From the NCBI GenBank assembly GCA_937919015.1, contig CALFPN010000155.1, positions 1-13,766 of the forward strand: DNA of 13,766 nucleotides, in the 5' to 3' direction. The position numbers and the translations under genes are program-made. Positions 6,751 to 13,766 of this stretch are shown in pieces; positions within the stretch are counted from its first letter, which is position 1, and each line of letters starts with the position of its first letter. The notes under the pieces are model-generated. The model had not been told where the DNA came from. It ran no database searches and worked only from the letters and a program-made list of their open reading frames with translations. The stretch comes from an uncultured Clostridia bacterium. Its GTDB lineage: Bacteria > Bacillota > Clostridia > Lachnospirales > Anaerotignaceae.

Positions 6751-8235
6751 TTATCTATGGAAGAGTTTTTTGGTTTGATATTTGGGTTCACAAGTCAGGT
6801 TCACACCCAGCTTTTTAAATACATTTTCATCTACGGAAGACAGAATGACTGTAGAATGTACCTCACAGCATTTCAGTTTTTCCAGCTGCTTCAGGGCCAA
6901 ATCAGCCACAGGGTCTGTGACAGCACAAATGCTCAGGGCGATCAGTACTTCATCTGTATGCAGACGGGGATTCTGGTTCCCCAGATGGCCTGTTTTCAAT
7001 TTCTGAATGGGCTCGATAATTTCAGGCGCGATCAGTTTCACTTCCTTGCCGATGCCCGCCAGTCTCTTCAGGGCGTTCAGCAGCATGGCAGAGGATGCCC
7101 CCAGCAAAGATGTCGTTTTGCCGGTCACGATGGTACCATCCATCAACTCAATGGCTGCCGCAGGGTCGCCTGTTTCTTCTGCTCTTTTGTTTGCCGCCGC
7201 AACCACCGCTCTGTCTGCAACGCTGGTGCCTGCCTGTTTCATCAAAAGTTCCAATTTATAGATGACATCGTCCCCCAGATTGCCTTTTCTGTGATCATTC
7301 AGGGCTTTATAATACCGGCGCACAATCTCTGTTCTTGCTGCCGCAGAAACAGCCTCATCATTGAAAATACAGTTCCCTACCATATTTACCCCCATATCTG
7401 TAGGAGATTTATAGGGAGATTTGCCATAAATCTGCTCGAACATGGCATTCAGCACAGGGAACACTTCCACATCACGGTTATAGTTTACCGTTGTTTTGCC
7501 GTAAGCTTCCAGATGGAAGGGGTCGATCATATTCACATCGTTCAGGTCTGCCGTTGCCGCTTCATAGGCCAGATTCACCGGATGCCCCAAAGGAATATTC
7601 CAGATGGGGAAGGTTTCAAACTTCGCATAGCCCGCCTTTACCCCTCTTTTGTTCTCATGGTACAGCTGGGAAAGACAGGTTGCCATTTTGCCGCTGCCGG
7701 GGCCGGGGGCCGTCAGCACCACCAGAGAACGCTGTGTTTCGATATAATCATTTTTGCCAAAACCGTCTTCGCTTACGATCAGAGGAATATTGGCAGGATA
7801 GCCTTCGATGGGGTAATGCTTATATACCTTGATCCCCAAAGCTTCCAGTTTCTTTTCATAGGCCATCACGCTAGCCTGACCGTTGAACTGGGTCAGCACC
7901 ACACTGCCCACATACAGGCCATAGCCACGGAAGGCATCAATCAGACGCAGCACATCCGCATCGTAAGTGATGCCAAGGTCGCCTCTTACTTTATTCTTTT
8001 CAATATCACCTGCACTGATGACGATGACGATTTCAGCCTCATCCTTCAGCTGCACCAGCATATCGATCTTACTGTCCGGCTGGAAACCGGGCAGTACACG
8101 GGCTGCGTGGTAATCATCAAACAGTTTGCCGCCGAATTCCAGATACAGCTTGCCGCCGAACTGGGCAATTCTTTCTTTGATATGCTTCGACTGCATCTGC
8201 AGGTATTTATCATTATCAAATCCAATTCGTAACAT
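6751..8235 (-). CDS. UPF0371/DUF1846 family protein of unknown function
   Basis: This is a full-length 494-aa member of the DUF1846 (UPF0371) family, recognised from the N-terminus (MLRIGFDNDKYLQMQSKHI) and the pattern of conserved segments. It appears cytosolic, with no signal peptide or membrane segment. Two glycine-rich stretches stand out: APGPGSGKM at 176-184, which resembles a P-loop but lacks the first Gly of the canonical spacing, and TGKTTSLLG at 371-379. Nucleotide or phosphate binding is possible but unproven, and no function should be assigned from this. ATG at 8235 has GGGGAGAG 6 nt upstream. The promoter is about 175 nt upstream, leaving an unusually long, hairpin-rich leader. 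It ends facing the VOC gene, with a shared bidirectional terminator. It seems to be a single-gene unit. Confidence 0.9.
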   Translation of the reverse strand: MLRIGFDNDKYLQMQSKHIKERIAQFGGKLYLEFGGKLFDDYHAARVLPGFQPDSKIDMLVQLKDEAEIVIVISAGDIEKNKVRGDLGITYDADVLRLIDAFRGYGLYVGSVVLTQFNGQASVMAYEKKLEALGIKVYKHYPIEGYPANIPLIVSEDGFGKNDYIETQRSLVVLTAPGPGSGKMATCLSQLYHENKRGVKAGYAKFETFPIWNIPLGHPVNLAYEAATADLNDVNMIDPFHLEAYGKTTVNYNRDVEVFPVLNAMFEQIYGKSPYKSPTDMGVNMVGNCIFNDEAVSAAARTEIVRRYYKALNDHRKGNLGDDVIYKLELLMKQAGTSVADRAVVAAANKRAEETGDPAAAIELMDGTIVTGKTTSLLGASSAMLLNALKRLAGIGKEVKLIAPEIIEPIQKLKTGHLGNQNPRLHTDEVLIALSICAVTDPVADLALKQLEKLKCCEVHSTVILSSVDENVFKKLGVNLTCEPKYQTKKLFHR

Positions 8236-8282
8236 AAATAACTCTCCCCGATGTATTTTTCAAAAAAATCATACAACTGAGA

Positions 8283-8390
8283 ACCGAAAAAACCTTCGAT
8301 TTTTTCGGTCAATTTGCTCCGCAAATTGTCCCTAAAAGCAAATTTCACTGTCCGCCCCTGCAAGCAGTTTCGACAGTGATTTCCTTTTAG
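8283..8390 (-). promoter_or_regulatory. Structured 5' leader of the DUF1846 gene (possible cis-regulatory RNA)
   Basis: The roughly 170-nt leader between the promoter and the ATG holds nested helices. P1 is CTAAAAG/CTTTTAG (8390-8384 with 8338-8332). It encloses P2, CACTGTC/GACAGTG (8378-8372 with 8352-8346), with a 19-nt apical region. A hairpin CAATTTGC-GGA-GCAAATTG follows (8328-8310), then ACCGAAAAAA/TTTTTTCGGT (8309-8283). GCAAATT at 8317-8311 can also pair with AATTTGC at 8344-8338, which touches P1, so alternative folds exist. It matches no riboswitch family I know. A dispersed palindromic repeat is the main alternative. Confidence 0.5.
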
Positions 8391-8410
8391 ATATTTTCTC
8401 CGCTTTCATG

Positions 8411-8439
8411 ATTATACTAGTTTTTTGCGACATTTCCAA
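8411..8439 (-). promoter_or_regulatory. Promoter of the DUF1846 gene
   Basis: TTGGAA (-35, 8434-8439), a 17-bp spacer and a perfect TATAAT (-10, 8411-8416). The predicted start is near 8404, about 169 nt upstream of the ATG. Between this promoter and the comF terminator (8440-8530) nothing further was seen. Confidence 0.75.
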
Positions 8440-8530
8440 GCAAAACTTGCGAAAAAACGGACATTCTCCATCAAAAAATAAAATACCCGTTATAAGTGCA
8501 GTATGTCCGAATCCTTTTCTTCCATTCCAA

Positions 8531-8562
8531 CAAAAAAGATGTCCACTGTTAGATGGACATCT
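8531..8562 (-). terminator. Terminator of the recD2-comF operon
   Basis: AGATGTCCA and TGGACATCT form a perfect 9-bp stem with an 8-nt loop. It is followed on the minus strand by six Ts and begins 14 nt after the comF stop codon. Confidence 0.92.
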
Positions 8563-8576
8563 CGTATATTATGTTT

Positions 8577-9290
8577 TTATTTCGTTCCCGCCGCAGAAAG
8601 GGCAAACACCATCACTTCCTTCGCCCCTGCACGGTATAAGACCTTTGCACATTCATTACAGGTGGCTCCTGTGGTAAAAATATCATCCACCAGAAGGACA
8701 CGCTTCCCCGTAAAATCTGCTGTGGCAAGGAAAGCCCCTTTCAGATTTATTTTTCTTTCTTCCGGGGTCAGTTCACTTTGAGCAATGGTTTCCCGTTTTC
8801 TTTCTAACCCCTTTTTCCAAAACACCAGCCCCGTTTTCTCCGAGATTTTTTCACAGAGGATATGGGTCTGATTAAAGCCGCGAAATTTTTCTTTTCTGGG
8901 ATGCAGCGGCACGGAAACCATCACATCGGTTTTCACCAGCAGTTCCTCATGATTTTCCAGCAGATATGCCGCCATCAGCTCCCCCAGTCCACTGCCGATG
9001 GTTTTGTCTCCGTCATATTTAAACAAATGGATCGCATCTCTTACCCTTTCATAGGGAAAAACTCCGCAGACAGAATGGAAAGGTAAATGCCTCACACAGG
9101 AATCACAAAACCCGCCATTGTCTGTTTCGCCGCCGCAATGGGGACAGATCTCCTGCGGAAAATAGGGGATATCCTTCCGACAATCTGTGCAAAGAAATCC
9201 TTCTCTTTCTTCCATCTTTAAAATTCCCCCGCAGACCGCGCATCTGGGCGGAAAAACAGTATCCAGCAGGAGATTTTTTAGATTCTTCAT
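8577..9290 (-). CDS. comF: ComF-family protein (zinc-finger plus phosphoribosyltransferase domain)
   Basis: This is a 237-aa ComF-type protein. Four CxxC knuckles (Cys17/20, 34/37, 49/52 and 62/65) form the N-terminal double zinc ribbon. A type-I phosphoribosyltransferase fold follows, with the PRPP-loop motif VLLVDDIFTTGAT at 198-210 and the ComF-typical RGFNQ at 137-141. In naturally competent bacteria ComF takes part in handling incoming single-stranded DNA; in Clostridia its role is less clear and competence need not follow. The ATG overlaps the recD2 stop by 4 nt (ATGA), and its G-rich ribosome site (AGGGGGG) lies within the end of recD2, so translation is probably coupled. The unit ends in a strong terminator just downstream. 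No competence genes other than recD2 are nearby. Confidence 0.94.
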   Translation of the reverse strand: MKNLKNLLLDTVFPPRCAVCGGILKMEEREGFLCTDCRKDIPYFPQEICPHCGGETDNGGFCDSCVRHLPFHSVCGVFPYERVRDAIHLFKYDGDKTIGSGLGELMAAYLLENHEELLVKTDVMVSVPLHPRKEKFRGFNQTHILCEKISEKTGLVFWKKGLERKRETIAQSELTPEERKINLKGAFLATADFTGKRVLLVDDIFTTGATCNECAKVLYRAGAKEVMVFALSAAGTK

Positions 9291-11554
9291 CCCATACCAC
9301 CCCCCTGGAGTTCACTTTCCTGCATAAAATCATGGAGGTTTTGGATTCTCCGGGCAAGACCCGTATATCGTTCCACTTCCTTGTCATTGCGGATCATGGC
9401 AGAAACCGTTTCCCGAAGCCCAACCAGAACCACCAGCTTTTTCGCCCTGGTCACCGCTGTATACAGCAGATTCCTCGTCATCAGCATGGGCGGCCCGCTG
9501 TAAACAGGCAGGATCACCACAGGATATTCACTGCCCTGAGATTTATGGATAGTGATGGCATAGGCCAGTTCCAGTTCTTCCAGCTGGCTGAAATCATAAT
9601 CCACAATCTTTCCGTCATCAAAGGCCACACGCATTTGTTCTGCATCAGTATCAATGGAAAGAACAATCCCCGCATCGCCGTTATAGACGCCAAGACCTTC
9701 GTCATACCGCTTGCCGCTTTTGCAGTCATAGCATTTCCAGACCACATTATAGTTGTTTTTGATCTGCATGACCTTGTCCCCTTCACGGAAGACGATCTGG
9801 CGAAAATGCACTTCTCTTTTATCGAAAGCCGCAGGGTTCAGGGTTTCCTGCAGCACCTGATTCAAATTCTGTACGCCCAGCGTCCCTTTCCGCATAGGGG
9901 TTAAGATCTGCATATCGGAAAGGCCATCACAGCCCGTAAATTTCGGTAGCCGTTTTGTCACCAGCTCCCGAATCGTTCCAGCCACATCATCGGCATAAGC
10001 CCGACGCATAAAGAAGAAATCCGTTCCTTCCTCATTCAGCATCGGTTCCTCCCCCTGATTGATGCGATGAGCATTCCTGATGATGGCACTTTCCTGAGCC
10101 TGACGGAAGACATGCTGCAGACGTACCACCTTCAGCCGTTCACTTTTTATCATATCTTTCAATACATTCCCCGCCCCAACAGACGGCAGCTGGTCTACGT
10201 CCCCCACAAAAATAATACGGGAGCCGCTTTCCACTGCCCGCAGGAGAGCCTGCATCAGAGCAATATCCACCATGGAGCTTTCGTCGATGATAATGACGTC
10301 TGCTTCGATGGGATCATCCTCATTTTTATCAAAGGTCTGACGGCGGTTATCCTCGCCGATAAAATTGATACCCAACAGACGATGGATGGTCTGGGCTTCC
10401 ACCCCCGTTGCCTCTGTCATACGTTTTGCCGCACGGCCCGTGGGTGCCGCCAGAACCACATCCAAGTCCTCCTGCTGCAGGATACGGATGATGGTGTTGA
10501 TCGTTGTGGTTTTCCCGGTACCGGGGCCGCCGGTAATGATGAGGACACCGCTGGACATAGCCTCTGCCACCGCTACTCGCTGTTCCAACGCCAGCGTCAC
10601 ACCTGTTTCCTTTTCCACACGACGAATTTCTTTGGAGATATATTCCAAATCGGGCGGCTCATAATCCGCAGAAAGTTCCAGCAATCGTTTTGCCACGGAC
10701 ATTTCTGCATAAAAATAATAATTCAGATAAACACAGTCCACGCCGTCCAGTTTTTCCTGCCAGATCTGACTGTCCACCTGCAGTTCTCGAATGGCATTTT
10801 CAATGGCAAGGGGATGCAGTTCCAATAATTCCACACAACGCTCAATGAGCTTTTCCTTGGGCAGGAAACAATCCCCATTGCTCGCCCCATTGTTCAGTAC
10901 ATATTTCACCGCCGCCTTCACACGGTTGGGGTCATCGGCAGAAATGCCCGCACTGGCAGCCATTTTGTCTGCCATTTTAAAGCCGATCCCCGCCACATCG
11001 TCCGCAAGGCGGTAAGGATTATTTTTCACAATCTCAAAGGTACGGGCTTTATATTTCTTATAAATACGCATGGCATAGGCAGGAGAAATATCAAACCCCT
11101 GCAGGAACATCATTGCCCTGCGCAATTCATGCTGTTCACAGAAGGCTTCGGAAATCTTCTGGGCCTTATCGTAACTGATGCCCTTGATCTCCGTCAGCAG
11201 ATCGGGCTTTTCTTCGATAACATAGAAAGTCGCTTCCCCGAAACGCTCCACAATACGTTTTGCCGTTTTCGCCCCAATGCCTTTGATGAGGCCGGAGGAA
11301 AGATACTTTTCCATGCCCGCTGCGGTGGCAGGCATGGTTTTTTCGTAATACTGCACCTGTACCTGTCTGCCATAAAGGGCGTGCATCGTCCAGCTGCCGC
11401 GGATCTCCAAAGTTTCGCCGCTGTGGATATCGGGGACAGTACCTACACAGGTCACTTCGTCATCCTCTGTGGTCAAAGTAAAAACCGTATATCCGTTATC
11501 CTTATTCTGATAAATAATATCCTCTACTTCCCCTGTGATTTTCAGTTCGTCCAT
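9287..11554 (-). CDS. recD2: RecD2-type ATP-dependent 5'-3' DNA helicase (RecD-like, SF1B)
   Basis: This is a 755-aa RecD2 helicase, the stand-alone RecD form found in bacteria without a RecBC partner role for it. The N-terminus carries an OB-like segment and helix-hairpin-helix repeats around 86-106, 120-138 and 183-200. Helicase motifs: Walker A GGPGTGKTT at 342-350, PTGRAAKRM at 371-379, Walker B IIIDESSMVD at 421-430, GDVDQLPSVGAG at 451-462, FRQA at 483-486, TIHKSQGSEYP at 668-678 and YTAVTRAKK at 698-706. ATG at 11554 follows AGGAGGTG at 5 nt spacing; the open frame continues 20 codons upstream, but that part contains the promoter. RecD2 acts in DNA repair and replication-fork maintenance in Bacillota. 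It is first in a two-gene operon with comF. Confidence 0.96.
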   Translation of the reverse strand: MDELKITGEVEDIIYQNKDNGYTVFTLTTEDDEVTCVGTVPDIHSGETLEIRGSWTMHALYGRQVQVQYYEKTMPATAAGMEKYLSSGLIKGIGAKTAKRIVERFGEATFYVIEEKPDLLTEIKGISYDKAQKISEAFCEQHELRRAMMFLQGFDISPAYAMRIYKKYKARTFEIVKNNPYRLADDVAGIGFKMADKMAASAGISADDPNRVKAAVKYVLNNGASNGDCFLPKEKLIERCVELLELHPLAIENAIRELQVDSQIWQEKLDGVDCVYLNYYFYAEMSVAKRLLELSADYEPPDLEYISKEIRRVEKETGVTLALEQRVAVAEAMSSGVLIITGGPGTGKTTTINTIIRILQQEDLDVVLAAPTGRAAKRMTEATGVEAQTIHRLLGINFIGEDNRRQTFDKNEDDPIEADVIIIDESSMVDIALMQALLRAVESGSRIIFVGDVDQLPSVGAGNVLKDMIKSERLKVVRLQHVFRQAQESAIIRNAHRINQGEEPMLNEEGTDFFFMRRAYADDVAGTIRELVTKRLPKFTGCDGLSDMQILTPMRKGTLGVQNLNQVLQETLNPAAFDKREVHFRQIVFREGDKVMQIKNNYNVVWKCYDCKSGKRYDEGLGVYNGDAGIVLSIDTDAEQMRVAFDDGKIVDYDFSQLEELELAYAITIHKSQGSEYPVVILPVYSGPPMLMTRNLLYTAVTRAKKLVVLVGLRETVSAMIRNDKEVERYTGLARRIQNLHDFMQESELQGGGMG

Positions 11555-11582
11555 GCCTTCACCTCCTTTTCGTCTGTTCAGT

Positions 11583-11591
11583 ATTATAGCA
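11583..11591 (-). promoter_or_regulatory. Extended -10 promoter of recD2-comF
   Basis: TGC followed by a perfect TATAAT forms an extended -10 element (TGnTATAAT). At 17-18 bp spacing the -35 position has only a poor match (TTCCCT or GTTCCC), which falls inside the terminator of the upstream gene. Transcription should start near 11576, with a leader of about 22 nt. Confidence 0.72.
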
Positions 11592-11599
11592 CAGCAAAT

Positions 11600-11622
11600 A
11601 AAAAAAGGGAACAATTGTTCCC
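11600..11622 (-). terminator. Terminator of the DUF2461 gene
   Basis: GGGAAC-AATT-GTTCCC is followed on the minus strand by seven Ts, starting 14 nt past the stop codon. Its T-run forms the spacer of the recD2 promoter, so the two elements overlap. Confidence 0.88.
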
Positions 11623-11635
11623 AATTTTTACATCG

Positions 11636-12310
11636 TTATTCTGCTTCAATTTCATTGAGGAAGGCATACATTTCCTTCAGTCTGCTCCATTCCTCCGCCA
11701 GATACCGGGGCAGATCGGGGCTGAAGATTCTCTCTTCCAAGGGGCCTTCCGTTACCATCAACACATCTTTTTTCTTATACCACAGCTGAGAAAGAGGGTC
11801 GAGAGATTCATTTTTGATTTTCTTATAGTCCTCCCCCTCCAGACGAAACAGAGGGTCTTTGTCGATTTTTTTCGCCAACCGATGAAAGGCCGCAGGATTA
11901 CTTTCGATTTTCTTACGATACGCCGTCAGGAAAGATGGCTTTGCACACCACATGCCAAGACCGTGGCTATAGCCCTCCGGCATCAGTTCAAAATAAAAGG
12001 AGGGATGCTCTTTCCATTCTGTACCGCGGAATTTTTCATCATAGAATACCACCCAGCGATTGGGGCGGTAGGGGCTTTTATCCTTGCTGTAGCGGATATC
12101 CCTGTTGATGCGGGAAACGGAGAATTTGGATTTTTCTCCGCAGAACATGGGGCTCAGCTCCGCCAGCTCCGCCGCGAAAGCGTCAAAGGGGTCTTTCAGA
12201 ACGGCTTTGTAGCGGTTGCGGTTCTGTTCCATCCATTCTTTATTATTGTTCATCCGCAGTTCCCAAAGGAAATCTATCGTTTCAGGCCGAAAGCCTTCGA
12301 ATTTTTTCAT
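11636..12310 (-). CDS. DUF2461 (TIGR02453) family protein of unknown function
   Basis: This is a 224-aa protein matching the DUF2461/TIGR02453 family. It has the N-terminal pattern of a Phe-Leu pair followed by NNNKEWMEQNR (21-31), the segment RINRDIRYSKDKSPY (67-81), then FYFELMPEG (105-113) and a GLGMW motif (117-121). It is basic and rich in Lys, Arg and aromatic residues, with no membrane segment or signal peptide. Homologues are widespread, but I know of no established biochemical role. ATG at 12310 follows GAGGTGA at 4 nt spacing. A plausible extended -10 promoter lies upstream, and a terminator hairpin begins 14 nt after the stop codon. It is a single-gene unit between glyQS and recD2; neighbours give no functional hint. 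Confidence 0.88.
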   Translation of the reverse strand: MKKFEGFRPETIDFLWELRMNNNKEWMEQNRNRYKAVLKDPFDAFAAELAELSPMFCGEKSKFSVSRINRDIRYSKDKSPYRPNRWVVFYDEKFRGTEWKEHPSFYFELMPEGYSHGLGMWCAKPSFLTAYRKKIESNPAAFHRLAKKIDKDPLFRLEGEDYKKIKNESLDPLSQLWYKKKDVLMVTEGPLEERIFSPDLPRYLAEEWSRLKEMYAFLNEIEAE

Positions 12311-12327
12311 GTTATCACCTCATTTCT

Positions 12328-12357
12328 ATTTTATCATATTCTTTCTGAGGGTGTCAC
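12328..12357 (-). promoter_or_regulatory. Probable promoter of the DUF2461 gene
   Basis: GTGACA (-35, 12352-12357), an 18-bp spacer and the extended -10 TGATAAAAT (hexamer 12328-12333) lie just upstream of the GAGGTGA ribosome site. The -35 lies within a perfect palindrome (12346-12362). Confidence 0.55.
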
Positions 12358-12446
12358 CCTCAAACTCCCACCAAGGGAATCATTCCCCATTGGGGCTTTG
12401 CCCCTAGGCTAGCGGCGTTGCCGCAATGCTTGGAACCCTATTTGCC
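12346..12446. repeat. Palindrome-rich intergenic arm 1 (DUF2461 side)
   Basis: Four hairpin-forming palindromes are packed in about 80 bases: TGAGGGTG-T-CACCCTCA (12346-12362), GGGAAT-C-ATTCCC (12375-12387), GGGGC-TTT-GCCCC (12392-12404) and GCGGC-GTT-GCCGC (12412-12424). The arm ends in GGAACCCTATTTGCC (12432-12446), which reappears inverted at 12531-12545. There is no coding signal. It looks like a dispersed intergenic repeat, but copy number cannot be judged from this window. Confidence 0.6.
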
Positions 12447-12454
12447 TGCGGCGC

Positions 12455-12483
12455 AAAAAAAGACTCGGAAATACTTCCGAGCC
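12455..12483 (-). terminator. Terminator of glyQS, probably bidirectional
   Basis: Minus-strand GGCTCGGAA-GTAT-TTCCGAGTC is followed by seven Ts. The core is a 7-bp perfect stem. On the plus strand the hairpin is followed by CCTTTTT, so it may also stop antisense transcription. It lies 113 nt past the glyQS stop codon. Confidence 0.88.
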
Positions 12484-12509
12484 TTTTTAAAATTATCATA
12501 TTTATCCCT

Positions 12510-12588
12510 CCGCACAAACAGAGTTTGAGCGGCAATATAGGGTTCTAAGGGGATTATCCCCTTAGCAGGGTGCGGGACGGAGTCCTGC
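12510..12588. repeat. Palindrome-rich intergenic arm 2 (glyQS side)
   Basis: Hairpins: CCGC-A-CAAAC-AGA-GTTTG-A-GCGG (12510-12532), CTAAGGGG-ATTAT-CCCCTTAG (12545-12565) and GCGGGAC-GGA-GTCCTGC (12572-12588, one G-T pair on the plus strand). GGCAATATAGGGTTC (12531-12545) is the near-perfect reverse complement of the end of arm 1. The two arms are therefore inverted around the glyQS terminator. Confidence 0.6.
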
Positions 12589-12595
12589 GGTGTTC

Positions 12596-13766
12596 TTAGA
12601 ATTCCATTTTGGATTTCAGGTAGGGTACCAGATCAGCGATAGGCATTCTCACCTGTTCCATTGTGTCTCTGTCACGAACAGTTACGCACTGGTCTTCTAC
12701 GGAATCAAAGTCGTATGTGATACAGAAAGGTGTACCAGCTTCGTCCTGTCTTCTGTATCTCTTACCGATAGAACCTGCATCATCGTAATCACAGTTGAAT
12801 TCTTTTGCGATCATTGCGTAAACTTCACCAGCCTGTTCTGCCAGCTTTTTGCTCAGAGGCAGTACAGCCGCTTTGATGGGAGCCAGCGCAGGATGGAATT
12901 TCAGTACTGTTCTTACATCATTTTCGCCCACTTCTTCTTCGTGGTAAGCATCACACAGGAATGCCAGTGTGACACGGTCCGCACCAACGGAAGGTTCGAT
13001 GCAGTAAGGAACGTATTTTTCGTTCTTTGCCTGATCGAAGTATGTCATATCTTCGCCGCTTGTGTTCTGGTGGCATGTCAGGTCATAGTCTGTTCTGTCA
13101 GCAATGCCCCACAGTTCGCCCCAACCGAAGGGGAATCTGTATTCGATATCTGTTGTGCCTTTGCTGTAGTGAGACAGTTCTTCAGGAGAGTGGTCTCTCA
13201 GTCTCATTCTGTCTTCTGTCATGCCCAGGCTCAGCAGGAAGTTTTTGCAGTATGTTCTCCAGTAATCCAGCCATTCCAGATCTGTGCCGGGTTCGCAGAA
13301 GAATTCCAGTTCCATCTGTTCGAATTCTCTTGTTCTGAATGTGAAGTTACCGGGTGTGATTTCGTTACGGAAGGATTTACCGATCTGACCGATACCAAAA
13401 GGTACTTTCTTTCTTGTTGTTCTCTGTACGTTTTTGAAGTTTACGAAGATACCCTGTGCTGTTTCGGGACGCAGGTAAACCACGTTTTTCGCATCTTCTG
13501 TTACGCCTTGGAATGTTTTGAACATCAGGTTGAACTGACGGATATCTGTGAAGTTATGCGCGCCGCAGGAAGGGCAGCATACGTTGTGTTCGTCAACGAA
13601 TGCTTTCATTTCTTCGTTGCTCCAGCCGTCTACAATCTGTTCGGGCATGTTATTTGCTGCGATATGGTCTTCGATCAGTTTATCTGCTCTGAAACGTTCT
13701 TTACATTCCTTACAGTCCATCAGAGGGTCGGAGAAGCCACCAACGTGACCGGAAGCCACCCATGTC
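12596..13766 (-). CDS. glyQS: Glycyl-tRNA synthetase, single-chain alpha2 type (partial, N-terminus outside window)
   Basis: This enzyme charges tRNA-Gly with glycine. The window holds the C-terminal 389 codons; reading continues past base 13766 (codons for Thr and Trp precede the in-frame GTG at 13759), so roughly 70 residues are missing, judged against the usual length of about 460. Numbering from that GTG codon: ASGHVGGFSDP near the start, CKEC and CCPSCG zinc-ligand pairs at 16-19 and 61-66, class II motif 2 around FRNEITPGNFTFRTREFEQ (130-148), motif 3 in GADRVTLAFLCDAY (259-272), and a C-terminal anticodon-binding domain at about 290-383. This is the eukaryote-like alpha2 enzyme, not the GlyQ/GlyS alpha2beta2 type. 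Codon choice appears more restricted than in neighbouring genes, as expected for high expression. A terminator lies 113 nt beyond the stop. Confidence 0.97.
   Translation of the reverse strand, partial: TWVASGHVGGFSDPLMDCKECKERFRADKLIEDHIAANNMPEQIVDGWSNEEMKAFVDEHNVCCPSCGAHNFTDIRQFNLMFKTFQGVTEDAKNVVYLRPETAQGIFVNFKNVQRTTRKKVPFGIGQIGKSFRNEITPGNFTFRTREFEQMELEFFCEPGTDLEWLDYWRTYCKNFLLSLGMTEDRMRLRDHSPEELSHYSKGTTDIEYRFPFGWGELWGIADRTDYDLTCHQNTSGEDMTYFDQAKNEKYVPYCIEPSVGADRVTLAFLCDAYHEEEVGENDVRTVLKFHPALAPIKAAVLPLSKKLAEQAGEVYAMIAKEFNCDYDDAGSIGKRYRRQDEAGTPFCITYDFDSVEDQCVTVRDRDTMEQVRMPIADLVPYLKSKMEF

Noticed and set aside
6757..8232. A 491-codon plus-strand open frame opposite the DUF1846 gene
   Set aside because: It is almost exactly antisense to a recognised family member, is rich in His, Gln and Cys as shadow frames are, and has no ribosome site or family match.
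11555..11614. N-terminal extension of RecD2
   Set aside because: It would include the promoter and ribosome binding site; the ATG at 11554 has an excellent AGGAGGTG.
11129..12412. A 427-codon plus-strand open frame crossing recD2, the intergenic region, DUF2461 and part of arm 1
   Set aside because: It crosses two real minus-strand genes, a terminator and a promoter; composition and lack of motifs mark it as a shadow.
1..13766. CRISPR array, prophage, integrative element or toxin-antitoxin system
   Set aside because: No regular direct repeats, integrase, transposase, att-like duplications or small paired toxin/antitoxin genes were found on either strand.

Overview
The window looks like ordinary chromosomal DNA of a Gram-positive anaerobe of the Clostridia (Bacillota). 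The evidence is mid-range GC, strong AGGAGG-type ribosome binding sites, TATAAT-type promoters, T-rich intrinsic terminators, a single-chain glycyl-tRNA synthetase, a recD2-comF gene pair and a UPF0371/DUF1846 gene. A Lachnospiraceae-like source is my guess; genus and species cannot be read from the sequence. Ten protein genes are supported. Nine lie on the minus strand and one, a small VOC protein, on the plus strand. No phage, transposase, CRISPR array, tRNA or rRNA was seen.

Layout. Bases 62-2463 form a zinc-type metal-efflux module: an ArsR/SmtB repressor with an exact CzrA-type alpha-5 metal site, then a P1B-type ATPase with a Cys/His-rich N-terminus. An ArsR-type operator precedes each gene. 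Upstream are an orphan LysR regulator (2460-3362) and a large PMCA/SERCA-like Ca2+ P-type ATPase (3452-6109). A divergent VOC protein (6328-6711) shares a structured intergenic region with the Ca2+ ATPase and ends in a bidirectional terminator. Next come the UPF0371/DUF1846 protein (6751-8235) with a long folded leader, then the recD2-comF operon (8577-11554) with a 4-nt gene overlap. A DUF2461 protein (11636-12310) follows, then a hairpin-packed intergenic segment. The window ends inside a glycyl-tRNA synthetase gene that lacks its N-terminus.

How parts work together. The best-supported circuit is zinc sensing: metal-free repressor should sit on 2417-2438 and 1995-2008, and metal binding should release both the repressor gene and the pump gene. 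RecD2 (5'-3' helicase) and the ComF-like phosphoribosyltransferase-fold protein are translationally coupled and both are linked to DNA processing or uptake. The remaining genes look like separate transcription units, each with its own promoter and terminator where these can be seen.

The least explained signals are non-coding. One is a possible attenuator or pseudoknot in the Ca2+-ATPase leader (6186-6272). Another is a P1/P2-type folded leader before DUF1846 (8283-8390). The third is a mosaic of palindromes with inverted arms around the glyQS terminator (12346-12588). I could not match any of them to a known riboswitch or repeat family. All structure claims come from base pairing read by eye.
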